Below are positions 1 through 7,680 of a stretch of DNA of 10,589 nucleotides, piece by piece. Source of the DNA: Saccoglossus kowalevskii. Lineage: Eukaryota; Hemichordata; Enteropneusta; Harrimaniidae. Every line of letters starts with the position of its first letter. Position 1 is the first letter of the stretch. Location of the stretch: assembly GCF_000003605.2 (NCBI RefSeq), contig NW_003140813.1:594241-604829 (forward strand). The letters are read 5' to 3'. The notes below the pieces were generated by a model. That model did no database searches. It was not told the origin of the DNA and was given only the letters and a program-made list of their open reading frames with translations. Made by a program: the position numbers and the translations under genes.

Positions 1-598
1 AATCAAATTACTAAATTAATTTGCGTCGTCATTGATTTTCACAATGAAGAAACAGAAATGATCACAAAAAATATGCACATTTTATTACAATATTAATTAC
101 GTACCACCATAATTTACGGAATTAAAAACATTTGAGTCTGTTGGAACACAGTCGAAGTCAAAATTGTCATATTATTTCCACTGACGAAGTTGTTGGATCG
201 TACGCAAACTCTCGATGAAAATCACTTTCCGCCATGATGCAATTGCAGATTTGACCTACAGCAGCGTCGTTTGACCTAATGGGTCAATGTTGGTTATTAA
301 CTAATCAGAATGCTGTGTTGTACTGACGCAATTCTTCGGAAATTCCCGAAGACTTTCCGGTAACGCAATGCAGAAGTGAATAATTGATGTCGAAGTACGA
401 TCTGTTGGAATTGATTTCAGCGAATAAACGACATGGTTTTTCCAAAAAACTAGTAACTAGCCATTTTTGAGAGGTAAACTGAATATGGCATGAAATATTT
501 TATCGCATTTTACTTGTATTAACAGGTCATTGTCGAAGCGTAGTTTACGCACGGTTACCGTGTTCTACGCATTCACAACATGTTCACAGCGATCGATG
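1..598. other. Non-coding upstream stretch, no exon recognised
   Basis: I see no lipin exon and no recognisable protein-coding segment here. The stretch from about 180 to 600 is visibly richer in CpG than the introns further on. It holds short palindromes: TTGACC-taatg-GGTCAA at 271-287 and CTTCGG-aaattc-CCGAAG at 334-351. An AG at 524-525 follows a T-rich stretch and could act as a splice acceptor, but the frame after it matches no family I know. The stretch is probably part of a lipin intron, since the first lipin exon in the window is internal, or an old inserted element that ends at the duplication boundary near 599. Confidence 0.4.
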
Positions 599-1091
599 TC
601 TTTCATATCTTATATACCAGGAAAGCTTTACACTCGAAGCACAGTCTGTGCTTATGAAAACAAAGGAAACTTTGATTTTTGCTTAAATTTGGTATTTTAC
701 AGAGCAAAATATGCATATTTAAAAGTTAAAAAAACAAAAAAACTATTTATTTATTTTTTCATCATTTATTTTAATTTATATATCAGCATTTTCTTAAATT
801 TAACTTTTTTGATTTGCTGAACAAAAACTGTCACTGCTCTTTGTACTAATTGCTGTGTTGTCTTTCCGTCTCCTGTTATAATTGGATAAATCCAGTAAAT
901 ATCTTATACAATGGTGACTTCAGACTTTAAATAAAATAATCTGATATCAGCAGCACATGGACTTGGGATGTGTTTAAAACTTAACTGTATAATTGGAGTT
1001 CTAGCCGCATTGCATAATCTGTTAGTTATTTGGCAACTTTAACCTCAAAATATTTAGCCTATAACATTTTTTGCATCAACAAATTTATAGG
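599..1091 (+). repeat. Left copy of a direct duplication (fragment of terminal exon plus 3' flank)
   Basis: This segment aligns almost continuously with 10088-10589 in the same orientation. The match begins at about 599 within the last codons of an open frame (ending ETLIFA-stop at about 683) and continues through the 3' flank. Across the shared codons there are three substitutions; two change residues (Asp to Tyr, Pro to Leu). In the 3' flank, relative to the right copy, it lacks a 12-bp block after the stop and has a few extra bases in an A-rich run near 725-745. It carries an AATAAA at 930-935, where the right copy has AATGAA. The upstream part of the right-hand exon is missing, so this copy is truncated and likely a pseudogenic fragment. 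An assembly duplication of two haplotypes is a possible alternative. Confidence 0.85.
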
Positions 1092-1216
1092 CAATATAGG
1101 TAATAGTTTTTATTGAGAACACATTTGTACGATTAACTTTTTTATCTTTTGTTCTGAAATAAAATGTTTAAAAATATATGCATGAGCGTGTGTGTGAATT
1201 CTGGACAACATGGTGA

Positions 1217-1234
1217 CCCCCCCCCCCCCCCCCC
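1217..1234 (+). repeat. Poly-C tract (18 C)
   Basis: An uninterrupted run of 18 C, preceded by GGTGA. It lies just 5' of two tandem units and of the dispersed-repeat core at 1313-1341, so it probably belongs to the same element. Run length may be unreliable because of sequencing or assembly error. Confidence 0.9.
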
Positions 1235-1296
1235 ATTCATGATATCAAAAACAGGGAGCCCCTCCATTCACACAATCAAAAACAGGGTACCCCCCA
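1235..1296 (+). repeat. Two tandem 31-bp units inside a dispersed repeat
   Basis: Two adjacent units, 1235-1265 and 1266-1296, both begin ATTCA, share ATCAAAAACAGGG and end in a C-rich stretch. With the preceding C-run they look like iterations of one C-rich unit within the dispersed element that ends near 1341. Confidence 0.75.
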
Positions 1297-1312
1297 CTGA
1301 TCCACACACCGC

Positions 1313-1341
1313 CCAGGCCGAAGTAACTGACCAATCCCTTA
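1313..1341 (+). repeat. 29-bp dispersed repeat core, inverted partner at 9599-9627
   Basis: The 29 bases here are the exact reverse complement of 9599-9627. The core contains GGCCGAAGTAACTGACC followed by AATCCCTTA. In both places it adjoins a homopolymer C/G run, so it appears to be one end of a transposon-derived repeat family present in both orientations. I cannot assign it to a named family. Confidence 0.85.
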
Positions 1342-1562
1342 CAACTAAAAAGGAGTGATACTGAAAACCACTTTTGTTTGATTTGCAACATGGAAACATT
1401 CCTATGCTCATTGCTGTCATCGTTTTTGACCTAATTACTTTCAATGCTCCTGGAGCTAAAACTTGAACTTGATTCATAGTTAATCTTTAACACTTGATGG
1501 TACATAAAACATGAATGTCATGTCCAAATTGATCTATGTATATGTATTTCTTTGTTACACAG

Positions 1563-1726
1563 AGAAATTTGAACAGTGCCTTGTTCACTTTGATGACTTC
1601 TGTAAGAATCCTGTTTTACTATCTGATCCTAATCTGGTGCTACGACTTGGTGGTAAATATTACAATTGGCAAACAGCTGGTCCTTTAATTATGTCAATAT
1701 TGGTATTCCAGAAACCATTACCTGAG
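1563..1726 (+). CDS. Lipin exon a (GGKYYNW segment)
   Basis: The exon encodes residues 1-54, running from [12 protein letters not shown] to FQKPLPE. It contains the conserved GGKYYNW and the PLI..LVFQK stretch of the middle lipin region, which in animal lipins is linked to membrane binding and dimerisation. The acceptor is TTACACAG ending at 1562; a second AG at 1563-1564 is possible and would shorten the exon by two bases and change the phase. The donor is GAG|GTAAGT at 1727, phase 0. Confidence 0.92.
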
Positions 1727-4700
1727 GTAAGTTATAATCTAGACATTATACATCTTTTCCTTCCAAGCATACACCATGGGAATGTCGAAATCAAAAAAGT
1801 TTAGAACAGAATCAGCGAATTTCTTTGTGTGGAGTCCGATCAAACCCTGGTGGCAGCCTTGTTTGTTTTTATTATAAGAAGACGCTTACGCGTTTATCAT
1901 TGCATATTTGGAATTCGCATTTCCTTATATGGTAGGGAAATATCTCGTAGAATACCACAAAATTACGGCATGCTCTAACCCTATGGCGTCACTGTGACAG
2001 ATGTATAATAATATGTATTATTAAATTATGGAGTCTTGTAATATCTGTCGGTGTCAGTTGTGTCTATAATCTTATATGACATTTGTTCTATTTATGAAAG
2101 ATTTATTAGTGGGTTATCATAGATGAGACTGTATGTATTTCATCTGTTGCCATGGAGACGATAACTTCCATTATACTACAGTTCAAGTAGTGTGTGGGAT
2201 GATATCTCGTGTACACCTGTTTGATGTCTTCGCTCACAGCCACCTTGATGTAACATAACTGATGCAGACATCGATTACTGTAAAATACTTTATTTTAGCT
2301 GAAATTAATTTTCACTGATAAGACTTTATGGGTGTTTTGTATGGATTAAAACATATTTTCACTTATTTTTGCGAGTTGAATGTAAAATGTGGGAAAAAAT
2401 GTATATTTGCTGGATTTTATTTTCACTGAATCATTCCTTCAGTGAAAATAGCAAATATTGCAAGCGAAAATAAAGTATTCTACAGTATTTGATAAATCGG
2501 GCACAAAACTATTGTGTTTTAGAATGAGGAGTGCAAGAGTCGTTTATCTTTAAGTTACCTTAAGCAACTCATTTAGCTTATAGTGAAACTTGCCTTAAAT
2601 GAATATGCAATGAGCTTTGAGGAAATGTATTAGTTTTCTGTAATGCACATTTAATCTGAGAGTTCCAGACAAAAATAGAAATGGATATTAAATTGTGTCA
2701 GGTTTTCTCCTGATATAACAAAGTTAACCTTGTCTGACTGATTAGTGTCAAAAGCTACCTGTCAACTGAACTTGTTTATTTTGGTATTCACAGGAATCTG
2801 TTGAGAAGATTTCTAAAGAGAGTTCAAAGAAAGAAGGTCGAAGATTAACTTCCTGGTTTTCTTGGAGACGATCTAATAAAGATATGGATGAGAAAGGCAT
2901 AGATAAAGCACTGAGTGATACAAGTCAACCCATTACACCCCCACCATCACCTAAAAAGCAGTCAAGGTATATACAGCAATGTCGGCCTCTCATTGCATAG
3001 GCAGTTTGTGGTGTAGCAATCACTAGTATCATAGCTACAGTCCCACGATTTGAATCTAATCTTGGGATGGATGGATACCCAAAACTTTCATTAGTCATTA
3101 GAATTCAGAAGTGCAAAAATGAGCTATAATTTATGTGTGTGACCTTTAAAGTTTAGTGTATTATATATAGATTCGTCCACATAATATTTAGTATGATTAC
3201 AGTTTTTTGGCTTGCCTGTAATGAAGTGAAGTAGTGGCAAAAATTATGTTCTGTTTCATCGCCTTCGTCCAGTGTCATAAACTTTGTGCGTGTAATAACT
3301 TCGATAATATTCAGTAAATTTTAATCAGATCTTCCAGAAATTGGATTTTTGGTGATTTTTTTTTCATTAAAGAGTATATATAGTCTATTGGAAAACTTCA
3401 TAGTGTAGTGGTTAAGATCTTTGCTTTGCAAGACCAAGATTTCAAATACCTTGCTTTGCTTGAGGAATTTATGATTTTCAAGTATATATTTTTTGTCCTT
3501 TTCAGCATTTACTTTTTCAATATTAATAGATAGCATGGCGCACATTAACTTTGTGTTCAATAACTTCAGTGTTTTCAATGAATTCAATATCAAACATCTA
3601 CTGAAGCTGTTTTACATTGGACAGCGGTGGTATTGGAGCTAAATCATTCAGCAAGATAGGGATGTCAGGAGTTTCGTTAAGAGCCGGCCATATGGCCGGC
3701 TACAAGCCTCAATCTGTCATCTACTTTTTGATCTCTTCACCTCTCCTGACCACCTACGTTGGTCTCGCTGCAGTGCTTTGCACTGCCGAGAGCCTTTTTT
3801 ATTTTTATTTTTTGGCCTGTTGTTACAGGACGAAGGCATGCTATTAAATGCATTTGTGAAACCCCTGGATGTGCAGTCATGATTTCTAGCAATTTAATCA
3901 ATCTAATCAGGTTGATTGGTGAAGCCATGTGTAGTTTAACTATTTTTTCTTCTTCTCTTATCGTGAATGTAGGAGAAAGAATGACAGTTCATCCAGTGAG
4001 GATGATGTACCTCGACGAATGAAGAAGTCAATGTCATCTCACAATATTAGTGGTGAATCTGAACACCAGATCTCTAAAGAAATGTACAGAAAATCAATCA
4101 GACTTTCTACTGAACAGATTGTAAGTCAACTTCTATTCCTTGTTCAGTCTACACTTATGACAATTAAATTTAGGCAGTAAACAGGTCTTGTCTGTGTGAT
4201 TCTTGAAGAAATCTGGAAATCTATCATTGAAATATTTTAAATGTAAAATATCAACCATGAAATACAAAGCTAGATTAATGCTAATTACTTTTTGTGTGTG
4301 TATATTTAGGCAAGCTTGAATTTAAAGCCAGGAGCAAATGAAGTTGTCTATTCTGTAACAACACAGTATCAGGGTACAAGTCGATGCAAGTCCACTATCT
4401 ATTTATGGAAACATGATGATAAAGTTATTATATCTGACATTGATGGCACTATTACTAAGTAAGTATCAATAACAAATTTGAATGCGACTTAAAAAAACAA
4501 AAGAAATTACTCTGACCTAGATTGGGGGCAGTGCTCACTTACCATTGAATTATATGGTTATACTTTGAAATGGTTATGTTTTTAAATGGCCTTTGATAAA
4601 AAAAAATAATAAAGAAAAGACTTATTTATTAAAACACATATGATATGATACAATGTATTGTTTTCTTCACAAACCAGTGAATTTAAAATTCGGTATGTCC

Positions 4701-7680
4701 CTGCAACTTCAAATATGTTAAAATTACAAGTTAGTGAATATTCCTTCTACACAGTGTGGAGCCAGATTGTTTGAGGTCACTGGTTTACATGCCTTCCTTC
4801 CTCTCTTCCTTAACTCCATAAACACTACTGTCTGTTTCATCCAGTTAACTACATATACACTGCAGTATCTTCACTGATTACAATTATCTTTTATTTAATA
4901 GATCTGATGTTTTTGGTCAAATTTTACCGGTGTTTGGCAAGGATTGGACTCAGTCAGGTGTTGCTAATTTATACACTTGTATTCAGAAGAATGGCTATCA
5001 ATTCCTGTATTTGTCAGCAAGAGCAATTGGTCAGTCATCGATTACAAAGGGATATTTGAAAAGTGTGAAACAAGAGAAACTGGAGTTGCCTGATGGTCCG
5101 TTACTACTGTCGCCAACATCACTTATAACAGCTTTTCACAGGTAAGTGGCCGCCATCTTGACTTATTTTGGTTGATGTGCTACAAAGATGATAAGTCTTT
5201 ATTTTCATTCACTTGGATTTTGGTTATTTATGAAAAGCAAAAATAAGTATCATTCATATTTTAATGATTCAGCATACACTGAAGGCAATTTCTTGTTTAT
5301 GAAATCTTCTACTGCAGATGCACTTCTAATTGAGTAAATACGGTGACTGCATGTGTTCAAGTATGTTTACTGTAAACTCTTATATACTGTAAAATACTTT
5401 ATTTTAGCTGGAATTAATTTTCGCTGAATGGACTTTTGGGGTGTTTTGAATGGAATTTATTTTCACTGATTTTTGATGAGTTGCATGTAAAATATAGGGA
5501 AAAAGGTATATTCGCTGGATTTTATTTTCACTGACTTATTCTTTCAGCGAAAATGGTGAAAATAAAGTATTTTACAGTACCATACTGTTGTCGGCAGAGT
5601 CGTGTGGAGTCCGCAACAAGACCAAAATGTAATCAATTTACAATCAGCTAGACATATTATATTTACCAATCATATAAGATCATATGAATACAACATCATA
5701 CAGTCTTCTTTAGATTTCTGTAAAGTACTTTTTATTATGATAATTTCACAAGAGACAAACATTGCGAGTGAGGTCGAATCATAAAATTTTGAGCGGTCAA
5801 CTTTTCACTGGGGTCCATGTTGTTTATACAAAACTTGAATGTGTTAATGCACAAATTCTTTATAACCGATAATATTCAAATCCTTTCCCAATTTACATCA
5901 TCAAATAAATTTACAGTATATATTAAAAGTGATGAATTTTTTCCAGTGCTGTATCTGTTGGTGTGACCAGAAAACTATTTCAATACCATTAACATAATTA
6001 TATTCAAATTTTTTTCTAGGGAGGTTATAGAGAAGAAACCTGAGGAGTTTAAAATCAGCTGTCTGCGAGACATACAAGCATTATTTCCAAGTAAAAATCC
6101 ATTCTGCGCCGGATTTGGAAACAAAATAAATGTAAGAAGAAGTTATTTTCAATCTCATTATTACTGAATGCTTTGAAGGCTAGTTACTGTAAATACTATG
6201 TTAATCTGCGATAGTAAAAATAATTGCTTTTTTAAGTGCATGAAAAGAATCTTTTTGATCGATTCAGTTGTGAGTATTAATAGTAATTTGTTTTGTTTTT
6301 TAAAAAGCATGATAAAAATGTTTGTGCAGTAACCTTTAGTTTGAAATAAATGAAAGAAATAACTCTCAGTAACTTGATGACAAATGTGTGCGGCTTCACT
6401 CAGATTACCAGTAATGCGCATGGCATTGTGTCAACAATTCAACAGATAAGGTAATTTTTTGTTTCATTATAGGATGTGTGGGCATACCGTGCTGTCGGTG
6501 TACCAATCTCAAGAATATTCACTATTAACCCAAAAGGTGAATTGAAATATGAATTAACACAGTTCTTCCAGTCAACGTAAGTACCTAATAAGTATTTCTA
6601 GTTGCAAGTGTCAAAATAAATCAATCGTCAGCAAATTTATATTCATAGAAGTGATGTCTAGTGAGGGAGGGTTTGATTTCATAAGGACTGGATCATAGCT
6701 ATGATAAAATAACCATTTAACATTCAAGGCATTGCTCTTGTCTGTATATGATTCATTGTATTACGTTTTTGCTCATATTTAACTTTGTATAATAAATGAG
6801 AACCGTAGCATTGAATTTTTCATGAGGCAAGGTTCAACTAGTTGCATTCACACACAAGTTCTTAACATGGGCTAAGAGGTAAAATAACATGCGTAAATGC
6901 TTAGCATGGGCTGAGAAGAGGCAAGTACAGGTTATATGTGATCCGTTTTTTAAGACCTCGTCCAGATCTATAGTATGGGCTAATGAAGTGCGTGCAAATG
7001 TCCAGCCCGAGCTAAGCACTCAAAACACCATTGTATTTAATGTCCATTTGGAAGATTTACTATTATATTCATAGCTAATCATTTTGCTATGCCATTTCCG
7101 ATATGAAAATCAATGCAAGCGCATCTTGGGATATTGTTCTCAAGAAAGAAATAAACTGATGATGATACTCTACTACTACTTCCTGTTATTCTGCAATCTG
7201 CACATTCTGAATTTGCTTTGGCTTAGTTTTATAAGTGTAGAATTAACACGTATACCTTCCTAATTACTGTACTGAGTAACAGGACTGGAGATTTGTGTGT
7301 TCTTAAGTTTGGGCGTTCCTTAGCTACCAGCTATTTCTGTGTGTGAACGTAATTGGGTCTAGCCAATATGGAAACATATGAGATTAGCTTAAATTTTAGT
7401 GCATATTTAGTGTAGCCTGAAGAAGACAGTTATAAGCAGTATGCTGTCTTTTGTTCTCTTTGTCTGACAATTGGTTAATCTTGTCTTATCCAACAGGTAT
7501 GATAAACTGAGTGATTTGTCGGATCATCTGTTTCCTCCATTGCACCGCCAGGCATCGTTTGAGTTTGACGCACCTGGAGAATTCAGTAGCTTTACATACT
7601 GGCGACATCCACTGTGTGAATTAGATAATAATACAGTCTTGGAGGAAGAAGAAAAACCAATGAAAGCTTCTAAGAAGTAA
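1563..7680 (+). CDS. Lipin, phosphatidate phosphatase: C-terminal half, eight exons
   Basis: Lipins hydrolyse phosphatidate to diacylglycerol and phosphate with Mg2+ on ER membranes, feeding triacylglycerol and phospholipid synthesis; some also move to the nucleus as co-regulators. The exons are 1563-1726, 2794-2966, 3973-4120, 4310-4458, 4902-5141, 6020-6131, 6473-6576 and 7497-7680. All junctions are GT-AG and the frame stays open over 423 residues to TAA at 7678-7680. Counting the Lys at 1565 as residue 1, key landmarks are GGKYYNW at 29-35, SWFSWRR at 74-80, DIDGT at 204-208 (catalytic HAD aspartates), Ser249 in LSARAIG, GNKIND at 324-329 and the C-terminal YWRHPL at 397-402. Known lipins are about 850-1000 residues, so roughly the N-terminal half, including the N-LIP domain, lies before this window. 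The paralogue cannot be decided; invertebrates commonly have one lipin. Confidence 0.96.
1727..2793 (+). other. Intron between lipin exons a and b
   Basis: A phase 0 intron of 1067 bases, from GTAAGT to TTCACAG. It holds the inverted-repeat element at 2278-2485. I see no further exon or RNA gene in it; the rest is ordinary AT-rich intron sequence. Confidence 0.85.
2278..2485. mobile_element. TA-flanked inverted-repeat element (MITE), copy 1
   Basis: The ends are terminal inverted repeats: CTGTAAAATACTTTATTTT on the left and its near reverse complement, ending AAGTATTCTACAG, on the right. The element is bracketed by TA at 2276-2277 and 2486-2487, the target duplication typical of Tc1/mariner-related elements. 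It is 208 bp long with no coding capacity. Inside are repeated TTTTCACTGA motifs in both orientations, so the strand folds back on itself. A second, diverged copy is at 5387-5577. The class is inferred from TIRs and TA; no transposase is present. Confidence 0.82.
2794..2966 (+). CDS. Lipin exon b (SWFSWRR and proline-directed linker)
   Basis: The exon encodes residues 55-111 plus two bases of Arg112. A charged Ser/Lys-rich stretch leads into [11 protein letters not shown], whose aromatic-basic pattern is conserved in animal lipins just after the middle domain. The exon ends with [12 protein letters not shown], which offers Thr-Pro and Ser-Pro sites of the kind phosphorylated in other lipins. 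The acceptor is TTCACAG|GAA. The donor AAG|GTATAT lacks the usual G at +5 and is the weakest in the gene. Confidence 0.92.
3394..3460 (+). repeat. Degenerate tRNA-like segment (possible SINE head)
   Basis: TAGTGTAGTGG at 3401-3411 resembles a Pol III A box, and GATTTCAAATACC at 3438-3450 resembles a B box at tRNA-like spacing. A TTTGCAA loop (Ala-type TGC anticodon) lies between them at about 3426-3432. The anticodon and acceptor stems do not pair well, so this is not a functional tRNA. It is better read as a decayed tRNA pseudogene or the head of a tRNA-derived SINE. Confidence 0.35.
3682..3701. repeat. Perfect 20-bp palindrome
   Basis: AGCCGGCCATATGGCCGGCT is its own reverse complement over 20 bases. 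It sits in an otherwise AT-rich intron, within a GC-richer patch that continues to about 3800, and probably belongs to a repeat element. Confidence 0.9.
3761..3795. repeat. Hairpin with GCAGTGC-TTT-GCACTGC core
   Basis: A perfect 7-bp stem with a three-base loop (GCAGTGC TTT GCACTGC) is extended, after a small bulge, by CTCG/CGAG and flanking pairs to about 14 pairs in all. It lies about 60 bp from the 20-bp palindrome and is followed by a T-rich run at 3795-3812. It is likely part of the same repeat; a structured RNA is possible but unsupported. Confidence 0.6.
3973..4120 (+). CDS. Lipin exon c (basic/Ser-rich linker into catalytic domain)
   Basis: The exon completes Arg112 and encodes residues 113-161. 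A Ser/Asp-rich acidic piece is followed by basic PRRMKKS, a possible phosphatidate-binding or nuclear-targeting patch, then ends in [13 protein letters not shown], which leads into the catalytic region of lipins. The acceptor is GAATGTAG|GAG and the donor ATT|GTAAGT, phase 0. Confidence 0.9.
4310..4458 (+). CDS. Lipin exon d (start of catalytic domain, DIDGT)
   Basis: The exon encodes residues 162-210 plus two bases of Lys211: [19 protein letters not shown], then [17 protein letters not shown] and [10 protein letters not shown]. Asp204 and Asp206 of DIDGT are the nucleophile and acid/base pair of the HAD-like phosphatase fold and coordinate Mg2+. Both are intact, so the enzyme should be active. 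The acceptor is TATATTTAG|GCA. The donor is TAA|GTAAGT, and the split Lys codon falls directly after the catalytic motif. Confidence 0.96.
4459..4901 (+). other. Intron between lipin exons d and e
   Basis: A phase 2 intron of 443 bases with GTAAGT and TTTAATAG ends. It is plain AT-rich sequence; I see no feature inside it. Confidence 0.85.
4902..5141 (+). CDS. Lipin exon e (catalytic core, LSARAIG)
   Basis: The exon completes Lys211 and encodes residues 212-290 plus two bases of Arg291. It carries [16 protein letters not shown], then [19 protein letters not shown] and TKGYL, and ends [14 protein letters not shown]. Ser249 in LSARAIG is the HAD motif II residue; the equivalent Ser is mutated in human LPIN2 in Majeed syndrome. 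At 215-219 the sequence reads FGQIL where mammalian lipins carry the LxxIL co-activator motif. The donor is CAG|GTAAGT. Confidence 0.96.
5142..6019 (+). other. Intron between lipin exons e and f
   Basis: An 878-base phase 2 intron containing the second inverted-repeat element at 5387-5577. After that element, about 5582-5830 is slightly richer in CpG, with a short open frame of 60 codons that matches nothing known. The intron ends in a T-run and TTTTTCTAG. Confidence 0.85.
5387..5577. mobile_element. TA-flanked inverted-repeat element (MITE), copy 2
   Basis: The left end CTGTAAAATACTTTATTTT is mirrored by a right end of AAAATAAAGTATTTTACAG, a perfect inverted repeat of 19 bp. TA flanks both sides (5385-5386 and 5578-5579). 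It is 191 bp long, non-coding, and collinear with copy 1 at 2278-2485 apart from small indels and substitutions. The TIRs of this copy are better preserved, which suggests a younger or less decayed insertion. Confidence 0.85.
6020..6131 (+). CDS. Lipin exon f (EKKPEEFK ... GFGNKIN)
   Basis: The exon completes Arg291 and encodes residues 292-328. [20 protein letters not shown] is a strongly conserved lipin segment with the HAD motif III lysine region. The exon ends in the first part of the Mg2+-binding motif IV, GFGNKIN. The donor is AAT|GTAAGA, phase 0, placing the intron inside the GNKIN/D motif. Confidence 0.96.
6132..6472 (+). other. Intron between lipin exons f and g
   Basis: A 341-base phase 0 intron, AT-rich, ending TTTCATTATAG. 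Antisense and sense open frames here are chance; no other feature is seen. Confidence 0.85.
6473..6576 (+). CDS. Lipin exon g ([11 protein letters not shown])
   Basis: The exon encodes residues 329-362 plus two bases of Thr363. Asp329 completes the motif IV aspartate that helps hold Mg2+, followed by [18 protein letters not shown] and [16 protein letters not shown], all typical of lipins. The acceptor is CATTATAG|GAT; the donor is AAC|GTAAGT, phase 2. Confidence 0.96.
6577..7496 (+). other. Intron between lipin exons g and h
   Basis: A 920-base phase 2 intron. It contains a cluster of related ATGGGCT motifs at 6862-7020, described separately. The rest is AT-rich with no recognised feature. 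Confidence 0.85.
6862..7020. repeat. Cluster of direct and inverted ATGGGCT motifs
   Basis: TTAACATGGGCTAAG (6862-6876), TTAGCATGGGCTGAG (6901-6915) and a looser ATAGTATGGGCTAATG (about 6970-6985) are direct relatives. CCAGCCCGAGCTAAGCACT (7002-7020) is an imperfect reverse complement of 6896-6914, 15 of 19 positions by eye. The arms would fold over about 85 bases. It looks like a decayed foldback repeat; I cannot name a family. Confidence 0.55.
7497..7680 (+). CDS. Lipin exon h (terminal exon, WRHPL motif)
   Basis: The exon completes Thr363 and encodes residues 364-423, then TAA. It contains [15 protein letters not shown], then [15 protein letters not shown] and a charged tail with four consecutive Glu and terminal Lys-Lys. 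The Trp at 398 matches the C-terminal Trp motif (WRDPL-type) that yeast Pah1 needs for function. The acceptor is TTATCCAACAG|GTA; the stop is at 7678-7680. Confidence 0.96.

Larger units (their letters stand above)
2967..3972 (+). other. Intron between lipin exons b and c
   Basis: A phase 2 intron of 1006 bases. It holds a degenerate tRNA-like segment at about 3394-3460, then a locally GC-rich stretch with a 20-bp palindrome (3682-3701) and a hairpin (3761-3795). Short open frames on both strands here show no family resemblance and are not annotated as genes. Confidence 0.8.

Noticed and set aside
334-351. Heat-shock-element-like TTC/GAA pattern
   Set aside because: The spacing between the GAA and TTC units departs from the 5-bp periodicity; only one pair is correctly spaced.
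530-820. 96-codon open frame on the plus strand at the left duplicate
   Set aside because: It has no ATG at its start and runs out of frame with the conserved exon tail of the right copy, then through UTR-like AT-rich sequence; it is a shadow frame.
3394-3460. Functional tRNA-Ala gene
   Set aside because: The anticodon and acceptor stems do not pair and the B box is degenerate; kept only as a tRNA-like relic.
3321-3928. Several open frames of 60-90 codons on both strands of the intron after exon b
   Set aside because: They overlap one another and the tRNA-like and palindromic repeats, show no recognised motif, and lie within a lipin intron.
5602-5784. 60-codon open frame after the second MITE, sharing GTGTGGAGTCCG with a site near 1827
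   Set aside because: A 12-base match alone is too short to define a repeat or exon, and the frame matches nothing known.
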